Source: Vibrio sp. NTOU-M3 | GTDB lineage: Bacteria; Pseudomonadota; Gammaproteobacteria; Enterobacterales; Vibrionaceae | Length of the DNA stretch: 64,000 nucleotides | Reading direction: 5' to 3' | Assembly (NCBI RefSeq): GCF_040869035.1 | Contig: NZ_CP162101.1 | Coordinates: 62,001 to 126,000, forward strand | Notes under the pieces: generated by a model | The model's database searches: none | What the model saw: only the letters and a program-made list of their open reading frames with translations | What the model was told of the DNA's origin: nothing | Translations under genes and position numbers: made by a program | In this document: piece after piece, positions 1 through 8,390 of the stretch | Layout: each line of letters begins with the position of its first letter | Position numbering within the stretch: the stretch's first letter is position 1

Positions 1-230
1 GCTACTTCAGATACTGTCGGTGGAAAATACCCATCTTGAGTTTCTACGTTAAAGTGAAACTCGTTTTTCCTCTCTGACATAAAAAACTGATACCAGTTTT
101 CATAGATGGACTCGACCAATTCTTTTGGAATTGGATGATTTTTTAAAACCCCAAACCCTGTTTCACGTAATGAGGTAACAAATTGCTTCGCTGCATCTTC
201 AGCAAGATAATCAACAGTTTCCAATTTCAT
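1..230 (-). CDS. 2OG-Fe(II) oxygenase, isopenicillin-N-synthase-like (C-terminus outside window)
   Basis: Translation from the ATG at 230 gives a protein beginning MKLETVDYLAEDAAKQFV, then a stretch ending GFGVLKNHPIP, which is the look of the N-terminal DIOX_N domain of non-haem 2-oxoglutarate/Fe(II) dioxygenases. Only about 76 residues are present; the gene runs off the left edge, so the iron-binding HxD...H residues cannot be checked. Vibrio genomes commonly carry a conserved protein of this type, but its substrate is not known to me. The family assignment rests on the N-terminal domain alone. Confidence 0.7.
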   Translation of the reverse strand, partial: MKLETVDYLAEDAAKQFVTSLRETGFGVLKNHPIPKELVESIYENWYQFFMSERKNEFHFNVETQDGYFPPTVSEV

Positions 231-458
231 AGCTTTACTTCTAAGTTTTATTGTTTGAATTTCAAGTCGCAGAGTCTATTTGTTGCAGCTATGTAAATCA
301 AACTTTAATGAAGCGTACTCTCACTAAAATAACTTGATTGTGTGGTTTCTATACTTTTCAACACCAATCGTTAATTCTTTAAATTACAACCACAATTAAA
401 CAGTGTTTTATTGTATGTCATGATGACCTCAACTTTTAGAATGGCATAATGGATAGTT

Positions 459-1073
459 ATGACAACAAACTCACCAGCCCCCTTAAAATGGCTAACGCTA
501 CTTTACAGTTTCGTTTTGGCTTTCTCAGCAATAGCACCTCATTCAAGAGCAGTATGGATCGCGGAGGTCATACCTGCCCTTTTGATATTAGGATGTATTT
601 GGTTAATTACCTACAAATCTGAACCTTTGTCGAAAACTGCCTATTTGCTCATGTTTGTATGGTTAATACTTCACACCATCGGTGCCAAGTATACATTTGC
701 AGAAGTACCATTTGATTGGTTCAACCAACTCATAGGTTCTGAAAGAAATAATTTTGATCGAGTTGCTCACTTTTCGATAGGTTTGTATGCATACCCAATC
801 GCAGAGCACTTGCTGAAAAGCAACAAAATGTCCCCTGCTTACGCAGTTTTGTTTGCTATCTTCGCTATCATGTCACTTGCTGCTGGCTATGAGATTATAG
901 AATGGTGGTATGCAGCTTTGGCTGGCGGTGATGAGGGTATCGCCTTTCTAGGTTCTCAGGGCGACATCTGGGACGCTCAAAAAGACATGCTTATGGATAC
1001 CCTTGGTGCAATTACCGCGCTTGCTATATTTGTGCTTCAACGACGGGTGTTCTCTTCTAACCACGTTAGGTAA
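459..1073 (+). CDS. YjdF/DUF2238-type inner-membrane protein
   Basis: A 204-residue hydrophobic protein with about six predicted membrane helices. It contains the segments FDRVAHFSIGLYAYPIAEHL and YEIIEWWYAAL...GDIWDAQKDMLMDTLGA, which are typical of the DUF2238 (E. coli YjdF) family: charged and aromatic residues (FDR-H, E-EWW, DxQKDM-D) lie inside or beside the helices. The function of the family is unknown. Its 3' end overlaps the convergent cutA gene by about 37 bp. No strong ribosome-binding site is visible before the ATG. Confidence 0.8.
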   Translation: MTTNSPAPLKWLTLLYSFVLAFSAIAPHSRAVWIAEVIPALLILGCIWLITYKSEPLSKTAYLLMFVWLILHTIGAKYTFAEVPFDWFNQLIGSERNNFDRVAHFSIGLYAYPIAEHLLKSNKMSPAYAVLFAIFAIMSLAAGYEIIEWWYAALAGGDEGIAFLGSQGDIWDAQKDMLMDTLGAITALAIFVLQRRVFSSNHVR

Positions 1074-1357
1074 GGATTAAAACCTTGGGTAAACGGAACT
1101 TGGACGATTTGCGGGACATCATAATCATGTGACTCGACAATACATCGCTCAAGTTCCATATAACACCCATTTGTGGTTTTCATAATGATTAGAAATTCTT
1201 CATCAACACAAAGCTTGCCCTCCCAAACATAGTGGCTTTGAATCGACATAGTTTGAACGCATGCCGCTAGTTTTTCAGTCAATACATTTGAAATGATTTT
1301 CTCTTTATTTGATGCACAATTCGTTGTCGTTAACACCATGCAGAACCCAGTATCCAT
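1037..1357 (-). CDS. cutA: Divalent-cation tolerance protein CutA
   Basis: A 106-residue protein of the CutA1 family, a small trimeric ferredoxin-like fold linked to divalent metal tolerance. Family hallmarks are visible: the N-terminal strand FCMVLTTTNC, the segment KLAACVQ, the YVWEGKL...EEFLIIMKT block, and HDYDVPQIVQVP in place of the usual HPYExPxI. The ATG at 1357 was chosen because a GGAGG sequence lies about 7 bases upstream; the open frame extends further 5' but has no ribosome-binding site. The gene converges on and slightly overlaps the YjdF-like gene. Confidence 0.9.
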   Translation of the reverse strand: MDTGFCMVLTTTNCASNKEKIISNVLTEKLAACVQTMSIQSHYVWEGKLCVDEEFLIIMKTTNGCYMELERCIVESHDYDVPQIVQVPFTQGFNPYLTWLEENTRR

Positions 1358-1677
1358 ATTTCCTCCAAACTTACGTGTATTCACATACGACCAAAGAACA
1401 ATAACCCCAACAAATATCAACACAGCATTAACATAAATTAAACTTATTAATGATATTTAACTCATCAACTAGTGGATTAATCCTTATAATTGGCGTTAGG
1501 AAACCACATTTTATGAGTTGACTCTCATACTTCACTGAAACGTCCTAAGTTAGCCCAGTGTACTAGCATCTTAGACTAAAATTGAATTGTAACGAAAGAG
1601 TCGAGCTATTAAGCTGAGAACCAATAAAAATATTAAACTAATTCGACTAACATTCTTCTATTGCTGCTGGAGAATCT
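1358..1677. other. Intergenic region with no gene seen (320 bp)
   Basis: AT-rich divergent region between cutA (minus) and the small zinc-ribbon gene (plus). It presumably holds both promoters. I found no convincing -35/-10 pair, hairpin or additional open frame. Confidence 0.5.
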
Positions 1678-1884
1678 ATGAAAATCAAGCAACTAAAAAG
1701 TATAAAGACGTTGTGCTGCCCGCTCTGCGGTAGTGAGGACTATTTGCTTTCAGAAAGTGACGATATGTTGTGTGCTGAATGCGGATCTTTTTTTAATGAT
1801 GTTACCCATATTAGCCAGATATACAGCAACACCATTAAACCCATTCCAAATATGTACAATACAACACCAGCCGCTTGTCATTGA
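1678..1884 (+). CDS. Small zinc-ribbon protein, function unknown
   Basis: A 68-residue protein with two paired-cysteine knuckles, CCPLCG (residues 13-18) and CAECG (about 32-36), separated by an acidic loop. This is the arrangement of a rubredoxin-type zinc ribbon. GGAG lies 6-7 bases before the ATG, which supports a real gene. The C-terminal half has no recognisable motif. It could be a small regulatory or RNA/DNA-binding protein, but nothing nearby indicates a role. Confidence 0.6.
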   Translation: MKIKQLKSIKTLCCPLCGSEDYLLSESDDMLCAECGSFFNDVTHISQIYSNTIKPIPNMYNTTPAACH

Positions 1885-1905
1885 CATATTTTACTAGCCT
1901 ATAAA

Positions 1906-2553
1906 TTAGAGAAGGCTTTCAAGCTCTTGCAGGTTTTTAATCTGAACAACCTCTTCTGGAGGTTGTTTAGAGCTAAAGCCAAGTAACTGAACTGTTTTAA
2001 CGCCGGCTTTAATCCCTGCCTCCAGCCCCTTCGGGGTATCATCAACGTATATACATTCTTCTAATCGAAATCCCATGGCCATCGCCGTATAAAGTACCAA
2101 GTCTGGATCTGGCTTCCAGCTATTTGTGTCAAAGGCAGAGAAAATTCGATCGCCAAAATAGGACCTTAACCCTGTAAGTTCGAGCGCATTTTCAATCTTA
2201 GTTTTCGGACCATTTGATGCAACACAAAACTCGATTCCTCTACGCTTTAGAACCTCTAACAGCTCAATCGCTCCAGTCATCGGTTTTAAGTGCTCAGCAA
2301 ACAAACGATCAAGATGTTCTCTATATACAGGCTCTAACTCATCCACTGAAACTGCCATGTTCAGGCGTTCCCGCGTGGTAGATAAGATATCAGCAAGTTT
2401 CCCACCTTCGAAATGTTCCATTGCATCGGCAATGGTCATTTCAGCGCCATATTGATTAAACGTATCCCTGATCGCTTCACAACAAAGGCGTTCGCTATCA
2501 ACAAGGGTGCCATCACAATCAAATATTACACAGTGTGTTTTGTTCTCAGTCAT
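1906..2553 (-). CDS. HAD-superfamily sugar-phosphate phosphatase, YieH-like
   Basis: A 215-residue haloacid dehalogenase-type hydrolase. Motif I is FDCDGTLVDS (residues 11-20, nucleophile Asp12 and acid/base Asp14), motif II is CVASNGPK, the motif III lysine is in WKPDPD, and motif IV is YVDDTPKG. The alpha-helical cap between motifs I and II fits the beta-phosphoglucomutase-like subclass, which includes E. coli YieH (6-phosphogluconate phosphatase). The ATG at 2553 was chosen because GAGGG lies about 8 bases upstream; the open frame extends 27 codons further. The substrate is inferred only. Confidence 0.82.
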   Translation of the reverse strand: MTENKTHCVIFDCDGTLVDSERLCCEAIRDTFNQYGAEMTIADAMEHFEGGKLADILSTTRERLNMAVSVDELEPVYREHLDRLFAEHLKPMTGAIELLEVLKRRGIEFCVASNGPKTKIENALELTGLRSYFGDRIFSAFDTNSWKPDPDLVLYTAMAMGFRLEECIYVDDTPKGLEAGIKAGVKTVQLLGFSSKQPPEEVVQIKNLQELESLL

Positions 2554-2724
2554 GTTAATACCCTCGTTCGTATCTTTTTCTGAAATACTATTCTGTATTT
2601 TTCCGATGGAAACGATGGAGTTAACAGTTTGCAAAACTATTTATCGGCAAAGATGAAAAGTACCGTATATGTCACTAGTTTTAGTTGAGAATTGAATGAG
2701 ATATCGCCAAGAGTTAGCTATAAC

Positions 2725-3216
2725 CTAACACTCTACGTAGACATGTTCCGGGGTTTCGCCTTCGGCTTTGAAATATGAGATTAGATTTGATGCAAACGCG
2801 CTAGTATCAGAACAAGGTGATACTAAGTCAGATATCAGCATATCGTTGCCACTTCGCGTTACAATCGCCGCCGCAACGGGTTCGTTGCTATGGAAACCCA
2901 TATATAGGCTACATGGCTCGCTGAAGATGATTTGAGTAAGAAATTCGACAATCAAGGCTTGATCATTTTCGCTCTTCCAGCGTTTCGCTTGGAGTAATGC
3001 AAACATGACAGTTAGCCGATGGAAATCGACAAGATGGATTTCTTCTACGTCCGCTTTCAATGTACTTTGGTTGTATACCTCATAGCTTCTCGATTCTACC
3101 CATCGTTTGTATAGCTCTTTACCTTTTAAACTCTCTTTCGTTGGGAACGCCACATCAATATGATGATATAACCAATCATTTTTTATATGCACGATAGAAG
3201 GAACTGATTTGGACAT
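2725..3216 (-). CDS. Conserved-looking protein of unknown function
   Basis: A 163-residue soluble protein with no signal peptide or membrane segment. I do not recognise a named family. The C-terminal half (CSLYMGFHSNEPVAAAIVTRSGNDMLISDL) reads like the central strands of a GNAT acetyltransferase fold, with a small hydrophobic strand pair, but the acetyl-CoA loop (Q/RxxGxG/A) is not evident, so this is weak. It is divergent from the creA-like gene across a 150-bp promoter region. Confidence 0.6.
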   Translation of the reverse strand: MSKSVPSIVHIKNDWLYHHIDVAFPTKESLKGKELYKRWVESRSYEVYNQSTLKADVEEIHLVDFHRLTVMFALLQAKRWKSENDQALIVEFLTQIIFSEPCSLYMGFHSNEPVAAAIVTRSGNDMLISDLVSPCSDTSAFASNLISYFKAEGETPEHVYVEC

Positions 3217-3368
3217 ATGAGACCCATTGAATTATTACGTTCAATGGAGGTTAAACGTCGGCTTGGTAAGACTCAAGTAAATTATTCGTCTTATATTTTA
3301 ATTGAACCAATAATAAGCACTTAAAACTGATATGCTTAGCAATGTGATAATCCAACCGGAATACAACA

Positions 3369-3839
3369 ATGATAAAAAAAATCGCTCTAATTTCAGTTCT
3401 TGCTTTCGGATTAGCTGGCTGTGACAGTGGTGAAGTGGGTGACGTAAGTCTTGGCTTATTTACCATGAAAGACATTAAACTTAACCATATGCAAGACCCT
3501 ATTGTAAAAGGGGTAACTTGCCATGTTGCTTCAATTGAAGCCGACTTCAGCCTTGCTGACCCAAGTGATAGCTCTATCTCTTGCCGTCAAACAGGGGACA
3601 TTACACCAGAGATGATTGCAGAAATCGACAAATCAAAAAATGGCGAAGTTGTTTTCAAAAAATCGAAAAGTGTATTTTTCAAGGCCATGAAAATTCGCCG
3701 CATTTTTGATGTTGAAAACCAAACACTGATGTACCTGTCATACTCGACTAAAGAAACTTCAGGTAGTTTCAAACATAGCTTGTCGACCGTACCTCTATGG
3801 GGAACAAAAGCATACGGTGCTTTCAAAGAGCAAAAATAA
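3369..3839 (+). CDS. creA: CreA family lipoprotein
   Basis: A 156-residue protein. The first 18 residues form a lipoprotein signal with lipobox LAGC (cysteine 18). The rest matches the CreA family: DIKLNHMQDPIVKGVTCHVAS, then SDSSISCRQTGDI, then GEVVFKKSKSVFFKAMKIRRIFD and LMYLSYS, as in E. coli CreA. The function of CreA is not known. Unlike the E. coli protein, which has an ordinary signal peptide, this one appears to be lipidated. A strong hairpin terminator follows. Confidence 0.88.
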   Translation: MIKKIALISVLAFGLAGCDSGEVGDVSLGLFTMKDIKLNHMQDPIVKGVTCHVASIEADFSLADPSDSSISCRQTGDITPEMIAEIDKSKNGEVVFKKSKSVFFKAMKIRRIFDVENQTLMYLSYSTKETSGSFKHSLSTVPLWGTKAYGAFKEQK

Positions 3840-3857
3840 GCCTCTTTACTCACTCAT

Positions 3858-3886
3858 AGTGCCAGATGTTTGATCTGGCACTTTTG
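3858..3886 (+). terminator. Rho-independent terminator after creA
   Basis: A perfect 10-bp stem (AGTGCCAGAT / ATCTGGCACT) with a 5-base loop, followed by TTTT, 19 bases past the creA stop. Confidence 0.85.
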
Positions 3887-3958
3887 TGTAAATAAAATGA
3901 AAGCAATCTTTTCTGGGTGTGATATCATGCGGCAAAATTTCCAACTCCACTCTCTAAA

Positions 3959-5263
3959 ATGAAGTTTCCTGGACAGCGTAAATCCAAGCACTATTTTCCT
4001 ACTCACGCTCGTGACCCTTTAGTCAACCAAATCAAACAGACACCAAAGCTACATCGCCCTATTATTGTCGGCGTAGGTCAAACAATTGTTGATATCGAGG
4101 CTCGTGTCGATGATAAGTTCCTTGAAAAATATGAGTTAAGTAAAGGTCACTCTCTGGTACTTGAAGAGAGTAAAGCAGATGCACTGTATGATGAGCTTGT
4201 TGAAAAAGGATTGATCACGCATCAATACCCTGGCGACACTATTGGCAATACGTTGCATAACTACTCTGTATTGGCTGACAGCAAGTCGGTCTTGCTTGGT
4301 GTCATGTCTAGGAATATTGAAGTTGGCTCTTTTGCGTATCGCTACCTTTGTCGCACTTCTTCACGCATGAACCTAAATCACTTACAGATGGTAGAAGGCC
4401 CTATTGGACGTTGTTATACGTTAATCTCTCAAGATGGTGAACGCACATTTGCGATTAACGAAGGACACATGAACAAGCTTCACCCTGATAGCGTGCCAGA
4501 AGAGGTGTTTGATAAAGCATCCGCACTAGTTGTCTCATCATATCTGATGCGCGGGAAACCTGAAGACCCAATGCCACAAGCCGTTGCACGTGCCATTGAA
4601 ATTGCAAAAAGTAAAAACGTACCTGTTGTACTAACGTTAGGTACTAAGTGGGTCATTGAAGGCAATGCAAAGTGGTGGCAAGACTACATAAAAGAGAACA
4701 TCACAATTGTTGCAATGAATGAAGAGGAAGGTGAAGCGTTAACTGGCGAAAAAGATCCTCTTCTAGCTGCAGACAAGGCATTGGAATGGGTAGACCTTGT
4801 ATTATGTACAGCTGGCCCTGTTGGTTTGTACATGGCAGGCTATACCGAAGATTCTGTTAAACGTGATACTGAGTTACCGCTATTACCAGGTAACATTCCT
4901 GAGTTTAACAAATATGAATTTAGCCGCGCGATGCGTAAGCAAGATTGCCAATCACCAATCAAAGTTTACTCACATATTGGACCATACCTTGGTGGACCGT
5001 TAGAAATTAAAAACACGAACGGAGCTGGAGATGGCGCTCTATCAGCATTGCTTCACGACATGGCTGCAAACAGCTACCACGTGACCAATGTTCCTAACTC
5101 TTCAAAACACGATGCGCCGTATCTTACTTATTCCTCTTTGTCACAAATTTGTAAGTATGCAAACCGTGTAAGCTATGAAGTACTTACTCAGCACTCTCCT
5201 CGCCTATCCAGAGCACTGCCTGAAAGAGAAGATAGCCTAGAAGAAGCCTACTGGGACAGATAA
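3959..5263 (+). CDS. gsk: Inosine-guanosine kinase
   Basis: A 434-residue ribokinase/PfkB-family kinase that phosphorylates inosine and guanosine in purine salvage. The N-terminus (MKFPGQRKSKHYFP) and length are those of proteobacterial Gsk. The PfkB signature with the catalytic base is NTNGAGDGAL near residue 350-360 (anion hole GAGD), and the substrate-side glycine segment GVGQTIVDIEARVDD is near residue 38. The gene stands alone on the plus strand between a creA terminator and a bidirectional terminator shared with the next gene. Confidence 0.93.
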   Translation: MKFPGQRKSKHYFPTHARDPLVNQIKQTPKLHRPIIVGVGQTIVDIEARVDDKFLEKYELSKGHSLVLEESKADALYDELVEKGLITHQYPGDTIGNTLHNYSVLADSKSVLLGVMSRNIEVGSFAYRYLCRTSSRMNLNHLQMVEGPIGRCYTLISQDGERTFAINEGHMNKLHPDSVPEEVFDKASALVVSSYLMRGKPEDPMPQAVARAIEIAKSKNVPVVLTLGTKWVIEGNAKWWQDYIKENITIVAMNEEEGEALTGEKDPLLAADKALEWVDLVLCTAGPVGLYMAGYTEDSVKRDTELPLLPGNIPEFNKYEFSRAMRKQDCQSPIKVYSHIGPYLGGPLEIKNTNGAGDGALSALLHDMAANSYHVTNVPNSSKHDAPYLTYSSLSQICKYANRVSYEVLTQHSPRLSRALPEREDSLEEAYWDR

Positions 5264-5264
5264 C

Positions 5265-5292
5265 AAAAAGAGCCGCTAAAGCGGCTCTTTTT
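5265..5292. terminator. Bidirectional terminator between gsk and yqaB
   Basis: A 12-bp stem (AAAAAGAGCCGC / GCGGCTCTTTTT) with a TAAA loop. It is symmetric, so it can serve both converging genes. The last codons of the yqaB-like gene lie inside it. Confidence 0.88.
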
Positions 5293-5890
5293 CGTCTAGT
5301 GGCCAGAATTCAAGCTGCCCATCTACTACCATAATGCAATCCATTCCTGCTGCATGCGCTGCTTGTTTTCCCAACTCTGTATCTTCGAATACCACACACT
5401 GCTTATTAGTCAAACCCATTATTGCTGCGGCTTGTGCAAATGTGTCTGGATGAGGCTTATGATTATTTACATCACTCGCTGTGACTAAAGCATCTAACTT
5501 CTCAAGGAAATTGAATCTATCAAGCAAACGCTCGGCATTGACTCGCTGGCTTCCTGTCCCTACTGCGATTTTTTTCTTTCCGCAAAACTCAGAAAAAATA
5601 TCGGACGTACAGCCAATTATGCCACCATGATCTTCTAAACTTGAAAATGCATCCATCTTATATCTTGAAACCATTGCAGCATCTAACGCTAAATCATATT
5701 TAGCATTCACTTCCATGACAATTTTATTACTCGGCATTCCTCCTAAACCATGTATCCAAGAAGCGCTATAAGGAAAATTAAAGTGACTTGCGGTCATTTC
5801 CCAAGCCAACAAATGAGCTGGCATGGTATCAATCAAGGTACCATCCATATCAAAGATCAAGCCTTCATATTTTTTTAACTTATTTTTCAC
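5276..5890 (-). CDS. HAD-superfamily phosphatase, YqaB-like
   Basis: A 204-residue HAD hydrolase close to E. coli YqaB (fructose-1-phosphate / 6-phosphogluconate phosphatase). Motif I is FDMDGTLIDT (residues 13-22), motif II is VGTGSQR, the motif III lysine is in NHKPHPDTF, and motif IV is VFEDTELG. The short four-helix cap region GLGGMPSNKIV is typical of the YqaB/beta-phosphoglucomutase branch. It is convergent with gsk and divergent from the chemoreceptor gene. Confidence 0.85.
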   Translation of the reverse strand: MKNKLKKYEGLIFDMDGTLIDTMPAHLLAWEMTASHFNFPYSASWIHGLGGMPSNKIVMEVNAKYDLALDAAMVSRYKMDAFSSLEDHGGIIGCTSDIFSEFCGKKKIAVGTGSQRVNAERLLDRFNFLEKLDALVTASDVNNHKPHPDTFAQAAAIMGLTNKQCVVFEDTELGKQAAHAAGMDCIMVVDGQLEFWPLDEKEPL

Positions 5891-6040
5891 TTACGGTGTC
5901 CTGTCAAGTAATTCATTTCATCAATTAATTACACCAAACTCTTAATAATCAATAATAATATTGATAAACTAGTGATTAATAACTAACATTTTAGTGAAGT
6001 ATTTCAACTCACAAATCGAATGAAATTATTAGGTAATCTC

Positions 6041-7801
6041 ATGAATATCAAACAAAAGCTGTATTCATTGGGTGCGATTGCCGTTTTAGGTGTTGTATCT
6101 CTTTTAGCAACTACCACGCATTTTGCACAATCGACATCAGAACTTAAACAAGCCAATCAACTGGTCACTGAGCTAGAAGTTCGACTTCTGAACCTCCGGA
6201 GAAACGAAAAAGATTTTTTATTGCGTAAAGACGCCAAGTATTTAAGTAAGTTTGACAAGAATGTCGATATCTTTTTGGGACTTGAGGCACAACTCGCTGA
6301 TATTCTTCAAAACCAATCACTACCATCTAGTCAACAGCTAAAAAGCGACCTTCTTTCTTATCAAAAAGGATTCCAAGCTTTAGTCGCTGCATTCACAGCT
6401 CACGGCCTTAAAAGTGAAGATAAGTTGCTTGGGGCATATAATGACGCTCTAAGTTCTGCTAAATCAAACCTTAACAGTGATCAATTGCTGTCATTGATTT
6501 CATTTGATGAAAAAGTTCGTCAAGGAGAGCTAGACAAGTCTCTCATTCCTTTCGCCCAAGACAATCTAGTGAATACGGCGACTCAGTTAGTTGATCAGAA
6601 GATTAGAATTGGCCTTAAGTATAATGTTGGCCTTTTGGGTGATACTAGAGCCCTATCCCATACCGTAGAAACCCAGTTCAAAGAATTTAACAAAGCATTA
6701 AAAACTCAAAGCGAGAAAGCAGAAGAGCAAGCCTTCTTTATTAGACAAATTGTTACAGCAATTGTTGTTCTATTTATTGTCGGCTTTATTCTTCAAATAG
6801 CACGCTCAATAAACCTTCAAGTCGCCGCATTACTAAGAATAATTCAAGAAATTGCTCAATCAAATAATGTTTCCTTAAGATCAGATTTGAAAGGTAATAA
6901 TGAACTCGTATCAATAGGCAACTACTTTAATAAATTGCTTGATAAGCTTGAGCAGCTTATTTCTGGTACACAAGAAAAGTCTGCAGGATTATCCCAAAGC
7001 ACTAGTAATATGCATGAAGAGCTGCAATCAGTAATTGAGCAATTTCATGCTCAGGCTAATCATACCTCTACCATGGCGACATCAGTGCAAGAAATGGTTT
7101 CAACCATCAACGAAATTTCAGAAAGTACATCGATTGCCGTTGAAGGTGTTCAGCAAGCAGCAGTCAATGCTAAGCATGGTCGTGATGTTGTAGAAACAAC
7201 CGTTAAAAATATTGACGAGCTTTCAACAACATTAGGTGAAAGCCAGCATTCAATTAGCTCATTAAACGAGCATGTCGATAAAATTGGGGATGCAGTTAAC
7301 ATCATCCAAGAAATTGCAGAGCAAACTAATTTACTTGCGTTAAATGCAGCGATTGAGGCAGCTCGTGCGGGTGAACAAGGCCGAGGCTTTGCTGTTGTGG
7401 CTGATGAAGTTCGTGCACTAGCAAGCCGAACTCATCAATCAACTGAAGAAATAACCAAAGTTGTCACTGCAATTCAATCCCAAATGTCGACAGTAGTAAC
7501 GAACATCGACCAATGTAACGAACAAGGACAATCCACGTTGTCAGCATCACAAACACTGGACGATAGCTTGAGTCAAATCATTAGCGATATGACGAATATT
7601 CAAGCAAATTCTGAAAGAATCGCCTCTGCGATTGAAGAGCAAGGGATTGTAATGAATCAAGTCAGTGACTCGATTACAGAACTAAATACGATTTCTGAAA
7701 ACAATATGAATTCTGCACAACAATGTTTAAGTGAAGTGGATATTGTATCTGACCAAGCAAAACAAATGGATCATGCAGTCGCTGAGTTTAGGACTTCGTA
7801 A
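6041..7801 (+). CDS. Methyl-accepting chemotaxis protein with HBM-type sensor
   Basis: A transmembrane chemoreceptor of about 586 residues. After a first membrane helix comes a periplasmic four-helix sensor with the signature [20 protein letters not shown], typical of the helical bimodular (HBM) domain. A second membrane helix ([17 protein letters not shown]) follows at roughly residue 237, then a HAMP-like linker and a signalling domain with the conserved hairpin tip ([20 protein letters not shown] and [10 protein letters not shown]) that binds CheA/CheW. The ATG at 6041 has AGGT 7 bases upstream and is preferred over the in-frame ATG at 6020, which lacks a ribosome-binding site. HBM receptors often sense organic acids or amines; the ligand here is unknown. 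Confidence 0.92.
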   Translation: MNIKQKLYSLGAIAVLGVVSLLATTTHFAQSTSELKQANQLVTELEVRLLNLRRNEKDFLLRKDAKYLSKFDKNVDIFLGLEAQLADILQNQSLPSSQQLKSDLLSYQKGFQALVAAFTAHGLKSEDKLLGAYNDALSSAKSNLNSDQLLSLISFDEKVRQGELDKSLIPFAQDNLVNTATQLVDQKIRIGLKYNVGLLGDTRALSHTVETQFKEFNKALKTQSEKAEEQAFFIRQIVTAIVVLFIVGFILQIARSINLQVAALLRIIQEIAQSNNVSLRSDLKGNNELVSIGNYFNKLLDKLEQLISGTQEKSAGLSQSTSNMHEELQSVIEQFHAQANHTSTMATSVQEMVSTINEISESTSIAVEGVQQAAVNAKHGRDVVETTVKNIDELSTTLGESQHSISSLNEHVDKIGDAVNIIQEIAEQTNLLALNAAIEAARAGEQGRGFAVVADEVRALASRTHQSTEEITKVVTAIQSQMSTVVTNIDQCNEQGQSTLSASQTLDDSLSQIISDMTNIQANSERIASAIEEQGIVMNQVSDSITELNTISENNMNSAQQCLSEVDIVSDQAKQMDHAVAEFRTS

Positions 7802-7811
7802 GACCGATTAG

Positions 7812-7842
7812 AAAAAACGCCTAGCATATGCTAGGCGTTTTT
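7812..7842 (+). terminator. Terminator after the chemoreceptor gene
   Basis: A long perfect hairpin: ACGCCTAGCAT pairs with ATGCTAGGCGT and is flanked by an A-run and a T-run. It is symmetric, so it could also stop the minus-strand T6SS transcript. Confidence 0.85.
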
Positions 7843-7955
7843 GTTGGCTCTTAAAAATCTAGGGCTTTGTGACACTGACTTATGTAGATCCATTTTAGAA
7901 TAGTGATTTCCATCAAAATAGTATGTAAATATCAGAATATTCATATAGCGATATA

Positions 7956-8390
7956 CTACTTACATTGAGTGAGTATATTCCAACCAGAACTTAAAGCTGG
8001 CCCCCCTTTTCCCTCTACAGTCCAACTATATTCATTATTTATTTCATGCCAAAAACCGAACCACTTTAGCGCAACACTATTTTCATCCAGTTGCACTAAT
8101 GTAAATACTCTTTGGGAATTCGAGAAATTATCCCAATCTAATCTCACGCCTCCTGGGCCTAGGTCTGCTGGTTTAGTAAGTAAGAATGTAGTCGTCGTTT
8201 TCTCGTCTGAGCGGACATTTATGTATATTTGATTGGCATTTACCATCACCTCTCCAGTACCATCGCTCGATTCTAACGTAACTGAAAAGTCATTATCTAT
8301 CCCACACGAAGCATAATAGGTATTTGCCTCTGCGTTTATAGAGCAACCCATAAATAAGGTTAAAGTTATTAAGTTCAACGTTTTAATCAC
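7956..8390 (-). CDS. Candidate T6SS immunity protein (exported)
   Basis: A 144-residue protein with an N-terminal signal (hydrophobic core LNLITLTLFMG). It is either a lipoprotein with cysteine in FMGC or is cleaved after AEA. The mature part is beta-rich with a pair of cysteines (YYASCGID near the start, ILTQCK at the end) that could form a disulphide. I recognise no family. Its ATG overlaps the stop of the upstream effector (ATGA), so the two are translationally coupled. An exported small protein directly after a wall-degrading T6SS effector is the usual position and location of its cognate immunity protein; this is inference from context. Confidence 0.6.
   Translation of the reverse strand: MIKTLNLITLTLFMGCSINAEANTYYASCGIDNDFSVTLESSDGTGEVMVNANQIYINVRSDEKTTTTFLLTKPADLGPGGVRLDWDNFSNSQRVFTLVQLDENSVALKWFGFWHEINNEYSWTVEGKGGPALSSGWNILTQCK

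Noticed and set aside
3251..3475. Minus-strand open frame overlapping the creA start
   Set aside because: It runs through the creA promoter and signal peptide; no ribosome-binding site and no homology visible.
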